Assembly (NCBI RefSeq): GCF_003244315.1
Contig: NZ_QKWH01000001.1
Coordinates: 733,523-797,522, forward strand
DNA: 64,000 bases
DNA from: Xylanimonas oleitrophica
Lineage (GTDB): Bacteria > Actinomycetota > Actinomycetes > Actinomycetales > Cellulomonadaceae
Direction of reading: 5' to 3'
The number at the start of each line of letters is the position of its first letter. The stretch's first letter is position 1. A model generated the notes under the pieces. It ran no database searches, had not been told where the DNA came from, and was given only the letters and a program-made list of their open reading frames with translations. The position numbers and the translations under genes were made by a program. Of the stretch, positions 10,021-22,172 are shown one piece after another.

Positions 10021-11076
10021 GTGCGTCCACCCGCCCGCCCCCGTGTGCCTTCGAAGCCCGCGTCCAAGCCCGCGACGCCGGGCTCGGGGCGCACCGTGTC
10101 TGCCCACGCGATGCCTGCCGCTCCTGCGCGGCCGCAGTCGAAGGGTGCCTCGAAGGGGGGCGCGAAGGGCACGTCGAAGGGCACGCTGACGGGCACCGCG
10201 AAGGGGGCCTCCGCGCAGGCTCCCCGCCCGGCCACGGCCAAGAGCGGTGGGGGCACGAAGGCCGCGGGGTCACGGGCCTCGGCGCCGCGGACGGAGGCTG
10301 TCCCTCGGGTGGAGGGCCGCGACGCGCGGCCGGGCCGTCCCACGGTGTCGACGGCGATGTCGCGGCGGCTGGCGGAGAAGTCGGCGATGCGCAGGCACCG
10401 GATGTGGCGGGCGGCGGGTATCTGGACGGCGACGCTGGCTGTGGCGGGCGGGCTGGGCTGGGTCGCCTTCTTCTCGCCGGTGATGGCGCTCGACCCGCAG
10501 GAGGTCACGGTCACGGGGCAGGGGACCACGGTCGACGTCGCGCAGGTGCAGGAGGTCGTCGCCCGGCAGGCGGGCGTGCCGCTGCCCCGGCTGGACACGG
10601 TGCGGCTGCGCGACGAGGTGCTGGGTGTCGGCGGTGTCAAGGACGTGCGCGTCGCCCGGGCGTGGCCGGACGGCCTGACGGTCGCCCTCGTGTCGCGGGA
10701 GCCGGCTGCGGCCGTCCCGGTGGAGGGCGGGTTCGTGCTCGTCGACCTGGAGGGCGTGCAGGTGGGTGGTCTGCCGGAGCCGCCCGAGGGCATGCCGTTG
10801 GTGCACGTGCCGCTGGGGGAGGACGACGCCCCGGTGCTGCAGGCGGCCCTGCACGTGGTAGCCGGTCTGCCGTCGCACCTGGCGGCCGAGGTGACCGAGG
10901 TGGGGGCCGAGACCCGTGACGACGTGCGCACCCGGCTGGCGTCGGGCCAGGAGGTGCGCTGGGGCGACGACTCACGCATGGCGTACAAGGTGGTCGTGGT
11001 GGAGCGGCTGCGCCAGGCGGACCCGGAGGCCGGGACGTACGACGTGAGCTCGCCCGACCTGCCGGTGACGCGGTGA
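10021..11076 (+). CDS. ftsQ: Cell division protein FtsQ/DivIB
   Basis: Bitopic divisome protein that links early and late division proteins. The 351-residue product has a long cytoplasmic N terminus of about 130 residues rich in Ala, Pro, Lys and Gly, including an irregular SKG/AKG run, then one membrane helix (IWTATLAVAGGLGWVAFF), then a POTRA domain beginning near MALDPQEVTVTGQ and the FtsQ domain. The GTG follows GGGAGGATGAGAGC, which contains a usable ribosome binding site. It precedes ftsZ, as expected in actinobacteria without ftsA. Confidence 0.92.
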   Translation: MRPPARPRVPSKPASKPATPGSGRTVSAHAMPAAPARPQSKGASKGGAKGTSKGTLTGTAKGASAQAPRPATAKSGGGTKAAGSRASAPRTEAVPRVEGRDARPGRPTVSTAMSRRLAEKSAMRRHRMWRAAGIWTATLAVAGGLGWVAFFSPVMALDPQEVTVTGQGTTVDVAQVQEVVARQAGVPLPRLDTVRLRDEVLGVGGVKDVRVARAWPDGLTVALVSREPAAAVPVEGGFVLVDLEGVQVGGLPEPPEGMPLVHVPLGEDDAPVLQAALHVVAGLPSHLAAEVTEVGAETRDDVRTRLASGQEVRWGDDSRMAYKVVVVERLRQADPEAGTYDVSSPDLPVTR

Positions 11077-11098
11077 CCGTGGTGACCGTGGTGACCGG
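11072..11098 (+). repeat. 9-bp tandem repeat spanning the ftsQ stop
   Basis: Three tandem 9-bp units (GGTGACCGT twice, then GGTGACCGG) cover the ftsQ TGA. Slippage here would not change the protein because the stop is in the first unit. Confidence 0.8.
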
Positions 11099-11182
11099 AC
11101 ACGGTGAGCCGGGTGCGACACGCCGGGCGTCATCCCGTCCGTGCCCGGCATGGCCGCATACCGTCAGGGGCAGCAGCAAGAC

Positions 11183-11219
11183 CTGACATAACTCTGACCC
11201 TCAAGTAGAACCTTAGGGT
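11183..11219 (+). promoter_or_regulatory. ftsZ upstream promoter region
   Basis: This AT-richer stretch lies 48-84 nt before ftsZ. It holds CTGACA 17 nt ahead of TAGAAC, and a TAGGGT at 11214-11219, either of which could be a -10. The segments ACCCT (11197-11201) and AGGGT (11215-11219) form an imperfect inverted repeat. I recall similar sequence upstream of ftsZ in other actinomycetes, but the exact promoter is not settled here. Confidence 0.45.
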
Positions 11220-11266
11220 TCCCGGGCTGGGCGTCGGGGAACAGGATCGACCCGAGAGGCATCGAC

Positions 11267-12562
11267 GTGGCAACTCCGCAGAACTACCTGGCAGTGATCA
11301 AGGTGGTGGGCATCGGCGGTGGCGGCGTGAACGCCGTGAACCGCATGATCGAGGTCGGGCTCAAGGGCGTCGAGTTCATCGCCGTCAACACCGACGCGCA
11401 GGCGCTGCTGATGTCGGACGCCGACGTCAAGCTCGACGTCGGCCGCGACCTGACCCGTGGCCTCGGCGCCGGCGCCGACCCCGAGGTGGGCCGCAAGGCG
11501 GCCGAGGACCACGCGGAGGAGATCGAGGAGGTCCTGCGCGGGGCCGACATGGTCTTCGTCACCGCCGGCGAGGGCGGCGGCACCGGCACCGGCGGCGCGC
11601 CCGTCGTGGCCCGTATCGCCCGCTCGCTCGGGGCGCTGACCGTCGGGGTCGTGACCCGTCCCTTCACGTTCGAGGGCCGCCGTCGCTCGGTGCAGGCCGA
11701 GCACGGCATCGAGGCGCTGCGCGAGGAGGTCGACACCCTCATCGTCATCCCCAACGACCGGCTCCTGCAGATGTCGGACCGCAACGTCTCCGCGATCGCC
11801 GCGTTCCACTCGGCCGACCAGGTGCTGCACTCGGGCGTCCAGGGCATCACGGATCTCATCACCACCCCGGGCCTGATCAACCTCGACTTCGCCGACGTCA
11901 AGTCCGTCATGCAGGGTGCGGGCTCCGCGCTCATGGGCATCGGCTCGGCGCGCGGCGAGGACCGGGCGGTCCAGGCCGCCGAGCTCGCGATCTCCAGCCC
12001 CCTCCTGGAGGCCTCGATCGACGGTGCCCACGGCGTGCTGCTCTCCATCCAGGGCGGCAGCGACCTCGGCCTGTTCGAGGTCCACGAGGCTGCCCGCCTG
12101 GTGCAGGAGGCCGCCCACCCCGAGGCGAACATCATCTTCGGCACCGTCATCGACGACGCCCTGGGCGACGAGGTGCGCGTCACCGTCATCGCCGCGGGCT
12201 TCGACGGCGGCATGCCGCAGGCGCGCAAGGACGGCCGCGGTCTGGGGCAGATCGCCGGCCAGCCCGCCAAGCCGGCGGTGACGACGTCGGCCACGGGCCA
12301 GGTCTCGGTGGCCGAGCCCAGCCCTGTCACCACGCCGCTGCCGCAGCAGCCGGTCACCGGGGCGCACACGATGCCCCGCCCGATCCCGGCGGACCCCGAC
12401 GACGTGCCCGTCAGCCTGCAGCCCGCGCCGGCCGCGCGGCCTGTGACGGCCGTGACGGAGGAGGCCGAGGGGGTGACCGTGGAGCGCCCCGTCGAGGTGC
12501 CGCGCATCTGGGACGCGCAGCCTCCCAAGGAGGAGCTCGACGTGCCCGACTTCCTCAAGTGA
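11267..12562 (+). CDS. ftsZ: Cell division protein FtsZ
   Basis: Tubulin-like GTPase that forms the Z ring. The 431-residue protein has the nucleotide loop [13 protein letters not shown], the tubulin signature GGGTGTGG at residues 103-110, the T7 loop [11 protein letters not shown], and after a variable Pro/Val-rich linker the conserved C-terminal peptide LDVPDFLK that binds SepF and other partners. The GTG has a CGAGAGG ribosome binding site nine bases upstream. Its stop overlaps the start of pgeF. Confidence 0.97.
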   Translation: MATPQNYLAVIKVVGIGGGGVNAVNRMIEVGLKGVEFIAVNTDAQALLMSDADVKLDVGRDLTRGLGAGADPEVGRKAAEDHAEEIEEVLRGADMVFVTAGEGGGTGTGGAPVVARIARSLGALTVGVVTRPFTFEGRRRSVQAEHGIEALREEVDTLIVIPNDRLLQMSDRNVSAIAAFHSADQVLHSGVQGITDLITTPGLINLDFADVKSVMQGAGSALMGIGSARGEDRAVQAAELAISSPLLEASIDGAHGVLLSIQGGSDLGLFEVHEAARLVQEAAHPEANIIFGTVIDDALGDEVRVTVIAAGFDGGMPQARKDGRGLGQIAGQPAKPAVTTSATGQVSVAEPSPVTTPLPQQPVTGAHTMPRPIPADPDDVPVSLQPAPAARPVTAVTEEAEGVTVERPVEVPRIWDAQPPKEELDVPDFLK

Positions 12563-13410
12563 CGGCCCCCGGCGTCGCCGAGGGCGTACCCGCGGTGGAC
12601 GTGCCGGGGTGGTCCCAGGAGGCGCTCCTGCCGGACGGCTTCGGCGCGGGACTGCTGCGGGTGGAGCTCGGCGACGGCGTCGTGGCGGGATTCACCACCC
12701 GGCACGGCGGTGTCTCCCCGGCGCCGTGGTCGTCGCTCGACCTCGGCCCGAGCACGGGGGACGACCCGGTCCGGGTCCGCGAGAACCGGGCGCGCGTCGG
12801 GGAGTGGCTCGGCGCCCCTGTGGCCTTCGTGGCCCAGGTGCACGGCGACCGGGTGCTCGTCCTCGGGGACGCCGAGCGCGCGGAGTGGGCGTCGGACGCC
12901 CCGCCGCTGGCAGCCGGGGAGGCCGACGCCGCCGTGACCTCGACCGAGGGCCTCGGCCTGGGCGTGCTGGTCGCCGACTGCGTCCCTGTCCTCCTGGCCG
13001 ACCCGGTCGCCCGGGTGGTGGGGGTGGCGCACGCCGGGCGTGCCGGGGTCGGGCTCGGGGTCGTGCACCGCGTCGTCGAGGCGCTGCTCGCCGCGGGGGC
13101 GACGACGGAGGACCTGCGCGCTGCCGTCGGGCCGGCCGTGTGCGGCCGCTGCTACGAGGTTCCCGCCGCCATGCGCGACGAGGTGGGAGCCGTCGTCCCG
13201 CAGGCGCGCTCGACGACGCGCCAGGGCACCCCGGCGCTCGACCTGCCCGCCGCGGTGCTCGCTCAGCTCGCCGCGGGCGGCGTGCTCCCGGAGCTCACGA
13301 CGCACGTCGCGCGGTGCACCCTCGAGGACGCCGACCTGTTCTCCCACCGGCGTGCCACGGCCGCCGGAACCACCACCGGGAGGCAGGCGGGGGTCGTCGT
13401 CCTGGTGTGA
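12559..13410 (+). CDS. pgeF: YfiH/PgeF family peptidoglycan editing or purine nucleoside enzyme
   Basis: Member of the multicopper-oxidase-fold YfiH family, described both as peptidoglycan editing factor and as purine nucleoside phosphorylase/adenosine deaminase. The 283-residue product shows the metal-site regions [29 protein letters not shown] and [13 protein letters not shown]. The GTG is in a 4-bp GTGA overlap with the ftsZ stop. Its place next to ftsZ and sepF is common in Gram-positive bacteria and fits a link to wall or division quality control; the precise role is not shown by sequence. Confidence 0.9.
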   Translation: MTAPGVAEGVPAVDVPGWSQEALLPDGFGAGLLRVELGDGVVAGFTTRHGGVSPAPWSSLDLGPSTGDDPVRVRENRARVGEWLGAPVAFVAQVHGDRVLVLGDAERAEWASDAPPLAAGEADAAVTSTEGLGLGVLVADCVPVLLADPVARVVGVAHAGRAGVGLGVVHRVVEALLAAGATTEDLRAAVGPAVCGRCYEVPAAMRDEVGAVVPQARSTTRQGTPALDLPAAVLAQLAAGGVLPELTTHVARCTLEDADLFSHRRATAAGTTTGRQAGVVVLV

Positions 13411-13422
13411 GCGAGCCGACAC

Positions 13423-13452
13423 GGCGCACGACACTCCGGCGTGTCGTGCGCC
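13423..13452. terminator. Perfect 12-bp inverted repeat after pgeF
   Basis: Two 12-bp arms (13423-13434 and 13441-13452) are perfectly complementary around a 6-nt loop, 13 bp after pgeF. There is no T run, so it is a plausible terminator but could be another kind of RNA structure. The sepF promoter region begins directly after it. Confidence 0.55.
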
Positions 13453-13455
13453 TCA

Positions 13456-13461
13456 TAGCGT
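13456..13461 (+). promoter_or_regulatory. -10 hexamer TAGCGT before sepF
   Basis: TAGCGT lies 6 nt before an ATG that opens a six-codon ORF, and about 55 nt before the sepF start. A second candidate, TAACGT, lies inside that small ORF. One of them probably drives sepF. Confidence 0.45.
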
Positions 13462-13467
13462 GCGGTG

Positions 13468-13488
13468 ATGGCTAACGTCAAGGACTGA
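13468..13488 (+). CDS. Possible leaderless micro-ORF (6 aa) upstream of sepF
   Basis: ATG to TGA encodes MANVKD. The ATG has the same 6-nt spacing from a TANNNT hexamer as the convincing leaderless genes in this window. It ends 28 nt before the sepF ATG. It may be chance; translation is not shown by sequence alone. Confidence 0.2.
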   Translation: MANVKD

Positions 13489-13516
13489 ACCGCAGGCGAC
13501 GAACGGAGTGGGAGCG

Positions 13517-13993
13517 ATGGCCGGAGCGCTTCGCAAGACGATGCTGTACCTGGGTCTGGCCGACGACCAGGGCCGGGAGGACGAGTACGTCGACGAGTAC
13601 GACGACGAGCTGGAGGCACCGGTGCGTGACCGCGACGACTACCAGGCCGAGGTGACGCCGCTGCGGCGCCCGACCCTGAGGGAGGTCGCGCCGACCACGG
13701 ACCTGCGCCGGATCACGACGATCCACCCGCGCTCCTACAACGACGCCCGCCTCATCGGTGAGGCGTTCCGTGGCGGCACGCCGGTCATCATGAACCTGTC
13801 CGACATGGACGACGCCGACGCCAAGCGTCTCGTCGACTTCTCGGCCGGTCTGATCTTCGGCCTGCACGGCTCGATCGAGCGCGTCACCAACAAGGTGTTC
13901 CTGCTGTCCCCCGAGCACGTCGAGGTGACGGGCGAGGAGGACGTCGAGGGTCCGGACGCCAAGGGCCCCGGCCACTTCTACAACCAGAGCTGA
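13517..13993 (+). CDS. sepF: Cell division protein SepF
   Basis: Cytoplasmic Z-ring anchor that binds the FtsZ tail and membrane and stands in for FtsA in actinobacteria. I use the ATG with GGAGTGGGAG just upstream; a GTG nine bases earlier is an alternative. The 158-residue protein has an N-terminal amphipathic stretch ([13 protein letters not shown]), an acidic linker, and the SepF domain with [19 protein letters not shown] and [11 protein letters not shown] stem-loop follows it. Confidence 0.95.
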   Translation: MAGALRKTMLYLGLADDQGREDEYVDEYDDELEAPVRDRDDYQAEVTPLRRPTLREVAPTTDLRRITTIHPRSYNDARLIGEAFRGGTPVIMNLSDMDDADAKRLVDFSAGLIFGLHGSIERVTNKVFLLSPEHVEVTGEEDVEGPDAKGPGHFYNQS

Positions 13994-14035
13994 GCCGGCG
14001 GGACGCTCTCCCGCCCACCCGACGCACGCCTGCCC

Positions 14036-14066
14036 ACGGCGGGTACCCCTCAGGGGTGCCCGCCGT
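14036..14066 (+). terminator. Stem-loop after sepF
   Basis: Two 14-nt arms (14036-14049 and 14053-14066) pair with one G-U wobble around a 3-nt loop. It probably ends the ftsZ-pgeF-sepF transcript before the next promoter at 14101. Confidence 0.65.
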
Positions 14067-14100
14067 CGGCGTCGTCCCAGGCCGTGCGGCAGGTTTCGCG

Positions 14101-14106
14101 TAGGTT
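14101..14106 (+). promoter_or_regulatory. -10 hexamer of the yggT leader ORF
   Basis: TAGGTT ends 6 nt before a GTG that opens a 19-codon ORF leading directly into the YggT gene. Spacing matches the other leaderless starts. Confidence 0.55.
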
Positions 14107-14112
14107 GGTGCC

Positions 14113-14172
14113 GTGAACTCACCCCACGACACCGATCGCTCCGCTCGCCGTCCCGCGGGGGCCGCGAGGTGA
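14113..14172 (+). CDS. 19-aa leaderless ORF coupled to the YggT gene
   Basis: GTG to TGA encodes a 19-residue Arg/Ala/Pro-rich peptide beginning VNSPHDTDRSARR. The GTG lies 6 nt after a TAGGTT hexamer. The TGA overlaps the GTG start of the next gene (GTGA), so ribosomes that finish it could restart on the YggT gene, which has no clear ribosome binding site of its own except for purines inside this ORF. No known peptide family is recognised. It could act only as a translational delivery device. Confidence 0.4.
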   Translation: MNSPHDTDRSARRPAGAAR

Positions 14173-14453
14173 GCGCCGTCTTCAACCTGATCGGGCTGCT
14201 GCTGTGGCTCTACCTGATGTGCCTCGTCGTGCGCATGGTGCTCGACTGGGTCCAGTTCTTCGCCCGTGACTGGCGGCCGCGCGGCGTGGTGCTGCTGCTG
14301 GCGGAGGGCGTGTACACCGTCACCGACCCGCCGCTGCGGGCCCTGCGCCGGGTGATCCCTCCGCTGCGCATCGGCAACGTGGGCCTCGACCTGGCGTTCA
14401 TGCTGCTGTTCTTCGCGGTGCTCGTGGCGTCGCGGATCTTCTCGAGCCTGTGA
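14169..14453 (+). CDS. YggT family membrane protein
   Basis: The 94-residue protein has two hydrophobic helices with YggT-family features (DPPLRALRRVIPPLRIGNVGLDLAFM). YggT proteins are found between sepF and divIVA across Gram-positive bacteria, and a role in osmotic tolerance or placement of division proteins has been suggested. The GTG start lies inside a GTGA overlap with a 19-codon upstream ORF. A terminator follows. Confidence 0.88.
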   Translation: MSAVFNLIGLLLWLYLMCLVVRMVLDWVQFFARDWRPRGVVLLLAEGVYTVTDPPLRALRRVIPPLRIGNVGLDLAFMLLFFAVLVASRIFSSL

Positions 14454-14458
14454 TGCCG

Positions 14459-14490
14459 GGGCGTCCGTGACGGGTGCGTCACGGACGCCC
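14459..14490 (+). terminator. Terminator after the YggT gene
   Basis: Perfect 13-bp stem (14459-14471 with 14478-14490) and a 6-nt loop, directly after the stop codon. There is no T run, as is usual in high-GC actinobacteria. Confidence 0.75.
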
Positions 14491-14602
14491 GGCGCCGGGT
14501 GTGCAGGATTGGTGTCTACGGCGCGGCCGCGCTGCCCCTCCGGGGCTCGTCAGCTACCGTGGTCGTTCGACGGACCGGAAATCTGAACGGTGAGGTGACA
14601 CG

Positions 14603-15223
14603 ATGGCACTGCTGACGGCAGAGGACATCCTGAACAAGAAGTTCGCGGCGACGAAGTTCCGCGAGGGCTACGACGTGGAGGAGGTCGACGACTTCCTCGA
14701 CGAGGTCGTCCGAACGCTCACCGCCGTCCAGGAGGAGAACGACGACCTGCGGTCGAAGCTCGCCGCCGCCGAGCGCCGGGTCGCGGAGCTGTCCCGCTCC
14801 GACGCGGCCGCGGCCGCGGCGCCCGCCCCGGTCGCCGCCCCCGTGGCGCCGCCGTCGGCAGGCCCCAAGCCCGGTGGGGCGGAGCCCGAGTCGGCCACCG
14901 GCATGCTCCAGCTGGCCCAGAAGCTGCACGACGACTACGTGCGCTCGGGCCAGGAGGAGGGTGACCGCCTCATCGCGGAGGCCAAGGCCGAGGGCTCGCG
15001 GATCGTGCGCGAGGCGGAGGAGACCAGCCACCGCACGCTCTCGCAGCTCGAGCAGGAGCGCTCGCTCCTGGAGCGCAAGATCGACGAGCTGCGCCTGTTC
15101 GAGCGCGACTACCGCACGCGCCTGAAGAGCTTCCTGCAGAACCTGCTCGGGGACCTCGACGCGCGTGGCTCGGCCCTCCCGCCGCGCAACAACGCGCAGC
15201 AGGCGTCGACGCCGCAGATCTGA
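14603..15223 (+). CDS. wag31: DivIVA/Wag31 polar growth scaffold
   Basis: Coiled-coil protein that marks curved membrane at poles and septa and organises wall synthesis. The 206-residue protein has the conserved membrane-binding N terminus (TAEDILNKKFAATKFREGYD), a first coiled coil, an Ala/Pro linker near residues 70-98, and a long second coiled coil. The ATG is preceded by GAGGTGAC. A TACCGT about 50 nt upstream may be the -10, giving a leadered mRNA. The gene is flanked by hairpins on both sides. Confidence 0.93.
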   Translation: MALLTAEDILNKKFAATKFREGYDVEEVDDFLDEVVRTLTAVQEENDDLRSKLAAAERRVAELSRSDAAAAAAPAPVAAPVAPPSAGPKPGGAEPESATGMLQLAQKLHDDYVRSGQEEGDRLIAEAKAEGSRIVREAEETSHRTLSQLEQERSLLERKIDELRLFERDYRTRLKSFLQNLLGDLDARGSALPPRNNAQQASTPQI

Positions 15224-15224
15224 C

Positions 15225-15243
15225 GCCGGGCTCCGCGCCCGGC
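15225..15243 (+). terminator. Short stem-loop after wag31
   Basis: A 7-bp GC stem (15225-15231 with 15237-15243) immediately follows the stop and precedes the large palindrome at 15253-15310. It may be the first of two tandem terminators. Confidence 0.45.
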
Positions 15244-15252
15244 ACCGGTCCG

Positions 15253-15310
15253 GACCGGCCCGCACAACTTTTGCCACACCTCGGCGTGGCGAAAGTTGTG
15301 CGGGCCGGTC
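15253..15310. terminator. Large 25-bp inverted repeat between wag31 and the DksA-like gene
   Basis: Arms at 15253-15277 and 15286-15310 pair over 25 positions with a single G-U wobble around an 8-nt loop. It is unusually long and contains an AT-richer core (CACAACTTT / AAAGTTGTG) inside GC flanks. It may be a terminator, but the nearly perfect length would also suit a dispersed repeat or a protein binding site. Confidence 0.7.
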
Positions 15311-15352
15311 TGCGCCTTTACGCTTCGGTGACCTCGACCTGAAGGGGATTCG

Positions 15353-15814
15353 ATGAGCAAGCTTCCGACGCCCGCGCGGTCCGCGCTCAAGGAGACGTTC
15401 CCCCACCTCGCGCGGGACGTGGCCTCCTTCCCCGTGCGGGAGGGGGAGGAGCCGTGGACTCTGGCCGAGATCGAGGAGCTGGCGGCGGGGCTGCTCGACG
15501 ACCGGGACCGGCTCGAGGCAGAGCTGGTCGCGGCCGACCGTGAGCTGAGCGAGCTGCTGCGCAACTCGGGCGACGGTGCGGGGGACGACCAGGCCGACTA
15601 CGGCTCGAGCGCTCTCGAACGAGAGCAGGAGCTGACGCTGGTGAACAACCTGCGCGACCTGCTGGAGCAGACGAAGCACGCGATCGAGCGGATCAAGAAC
15701 GGCACGTACGCGACCTGCGAGGCCAGCGGCCTGCCGATCGGCAAGGCGCGCCTGCAGGCGTTCCCGCGCGCGACGCTGTCGGTCGAGGCCAAGGCGCGCG
15801 AAGAGCGCCGCTGA
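15353..15814 (+). CDS. DksA/TraR-like protein with degenerate zinc finger
   Basis: The 153-residue protein has the DksA/TraR layout: an N-terminal helical region, a coiled coil (residues 42-115), and a C-terminal finger that reads GTYATCEASGLPIGKARLQ. In the family four cysteines bind zinc; here only C122 remains, while S125, S143 and A146 replace the others. It may act in the RNA polymerase secondary channel without zinc, or have lost that role. The ATG follows GAAGGGGATTCG. It stands alone between a large palindrome and lspA. Confidence 0.8.
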   Translation: MSKLPTPARSALKETFPHLARDVASFPVREGEEPWTLAEIEELAAGLLDDRDRLEAELVAADRELSELLRNSGDGAGDDQADYGSSALEREQELTLVNNLRDLLEQTKHAIERIKNGTYATCEASGLPIGKARLQAFPRATLSVEAKAREERR

Positions 15815-15897
15815 CGCGGCACGCTCGACGGCGGACGGCGCGGAGCCGGCGCCGGCGGGACGGGCGAGGCGGCACGGCCCACGGTCTGCGCGCGCCC

Positions 15898-15903
15898 TAG
15901 ACT
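15898..15903 (+). promoter_or_regulatory. -10 hexamer of lspA (leaderless)
   Basis: TAGACT ends 8 nt before the ATG of lspA. The same hexamer recurs at dnaE, hisD, hisC and pheS. Confidence 0.6.
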
Positions 15904-15911
15904 GGCCCGCG

Positions 15912-16597
15912 ATGCCTCACGACACCGACGCCACGCCCGTCCCCTCGCAGCCCTCGCCGGAAGGCCCTCGGCCCGCCTCGCGCCGCCTGGTCGTGGCGAC
16001 CGCCCTGCTGGCCGCCGTCGTCCTGGCGGCCGACCAGCTCACCAAGTGGTGGGCGACGGCTGCGCTGACCCTGGGCGACGCGCCCGTGCCGCTGGTCGGC
16101 GACCTGCTGTCGCTGCGGCTGATCTACAACCCCGGGGCCGCGCTCTCGATCGCCACGGGCTACACCTGGGTGCTGACGCTCGTGGTCATCGGTGTGGTCG
16201 TGGCGATCGTGCGCACCATCCGCCGGCTCGGCTCGCGCGGCTGGGCCGTGGCGCTGGGCCTGCTGCTGGGCGGTGCCGTGGGCAACCTCGTGGACCGGCT
16301 CGCGCGCGAGCCCGGGTTCGCCCGGGGCCACGTGGTGGACTTCATCGACTACGCCGGGTTCTTCGTCGGGAACGTGGCCGACATCGCCATCGTCGTCGCG
16401 GCGGTGCTGATGGTGGTGCTGTCGGTGCGCGGGATCGGGGTGGACGGCCGGCGCGAGGGTCAGGGTCCTGGCGAGAAGGAGGAGCCTGGCGAGGGCACCG
16501 ACGGCGAGGCCGCGACCGTGGAGCCCGGTGACGGTGCGGGGCGCGAGGTCTCGGGAGCGGCGCCGGAGCGGACGCAGGCGCAGCGGGGCGAGGACTG

Positions 16598-16598
<1 letters not shown>
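15912..16598 (+). CDS. lspA: Lipoprotein signal peptidase LspA
   Basis: Membrane aspartic protease that removes the signal peptide from prolipoproteins after lipidation. The 228-residue protein has four hydrophobic helices and the conserved aspartates in GNLVDRL (D128) and NVADIAI (D157), with NPGAALSI in the expected place. A ~50-residue acidic Gly/Glu-rich C-terminal tail has no counterpart in the family core. TGATG overlap couples it to rluD. Confidence 0.95.
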
Positions 16599-17523
<925 letters not shown>

Positions 17524-17527
<4 letters not shown>

Positions 17528-18024
17528 TCGCGGCGGACGGCGCGGAGCCGGGCGCCGGTGAGGTCGTGGTCGAGCGGGTCGTCACGCCGGAGCAGCTCGA
17601 GCAGGCGTTCGCCGTGCGCCTGGCGGTCTTCGTCGACGAGCAGGGGGTGCCGCTCGAGGAGGAGCTCGACGACGCCGACCACGCCCCGACGACGACGCAC
17701 GTGGTCGCGCGCCGGGGCGGCGACGTCGTCGGGACGGCCCGCCTCCTGACGGACCCGGCGCACCCGGGCGAGGTGCACGTGGGCCGGGTCGCGGTGGCGG
17801 CGTCGGCACGCGGCACGGGTGCGGGCGCCGCGCTGATGCGCGCGCTGGAGGACGTCGCCCTGGCCGAGCACGCCCGCGACGGGCGCGTGCGGGTGCTGCT
17901 GAGCGCCCAGGTGCAGGCCGTCGGGTTCTACGAGCGCCTCGGCTACACCGTCGACGGGCCGGTGTACCTGGACGCCGGGATCGACCACCGCGACGCGGCG
18001 AAGGTGCTGTCGCGCGACACCTGA
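17524..18024 (+). CDS. GNAT family N-acetyltransferase
   Basis: The 166-residue product has the GNAT core, with VGTARLLTD on the central strands, the acetyl-CoA loop [18 protein letters not shown] and the distal [16 protein letters not shown]. This pattern is close to the ElaA/YjcF group; the substrate is unknown. The GTG lies in a GTGA overlap with rluD, making it the third gene of the lspA operon. Confidence 0.85.
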
Positions 18025-18089
18025 GGTCCCGCCTGTCGCGTGTGAGGATCGACTCGGCGGGGGAGGCCGGAGTGTCGGAGGGTGCCTCC

Positions 18090-18095
18090 TAGACT
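18090..18095 (+). promoter_or_regulatory. -10 hexamer of dnaE (leaderless)
   Basis: TAGACT ends 7 nt before the ATG of dnaE, with no ribosome binding site between. Confidence 0.65.
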
Positions 18096-18102
18096 CGGCC
18101 CC

Positions 18103-21636
<3,534 letters not shown>

Positions 21637-21647
21637 GCGGCGGCCCC

Positions 21648-22172
21648 GTGCACCCCGGTGGCGGTGCCGGTGCGGCGGGCTGGGACGACGGTTCGGCCGA
21701 CCACCGGTTCCGGGTGGTGCCGGCCGCCTACGTCTACCTGCGCCGCGAAGGCCAGGTGCTCCTCCAGCTGCGCCGCGGCACCGGCTACCGCGACGGTCAC
21801 TGGGCGGCGGCCGCCGCCGGGCACGTGGAGCCGGGGGAGTCGGTGGTGCAGGCGGCAGTGCGCGAGGCCCGCGAGGAGCTGGGCGTGGAGGTGGACGAGC
21901 CCGACCTGCGCCCCGTGACGGTGATGCACCGGGGGCAGCCCGGAGGGCCGGCGCTGGAGCAGCGCGTCGACGTCTTCTTCGAGGCCCACCGCTGGGCGGG
22001 CACGCCCACCCTGCTGGAGTCCGCCAAGGCCGCCGACCTGCGCTGGTTCCCCTTCGTGGCGCTGCCCGAGCCGGTGGTGCCGCACGAGCTGCGGGTGCTG
22101 CGGGCGCTGCGGGACGCGTCGCGGGGGAGCTCGCACGAGGGCGTCCCGCGACTCATGGTGGACGGGTTCTGA
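21648..22172 (+). CDS. NUDIX hydrolase
   Basis: The 174-residue protein contains a complete NUDIX box, beginning GHVEPGESVVQAAVREAREE, that binds the metal and hydrolyses nucleoside diphosphate-X substrates; the substrate is unknown. The start is uncertain: this GTG is 11 bases after the dnaE stop, while another in-frame GTG at 21624 would overlap dnaE by 13 bases. It ends in a TGATG overlap with the next gene, so dnaE, NUDIX and the F420 enzyme probably form one operon. Confidence 0.88.
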   Translation: MHPGGGAGAAGWDDGSADHRFRVVPAAYVYLRREGQVLLQLRRGTGYRDGHWAAAAAGHVEPGESVVQAAVREAREELGVEVDEPDLRPVTVMHRGQPGGPALEQRVDVFFEAHRWAGTPTLLESAKAADLRWFPFVALPEPVVPHELRVLRALRDASRGSSHEGVPRLMVDGF

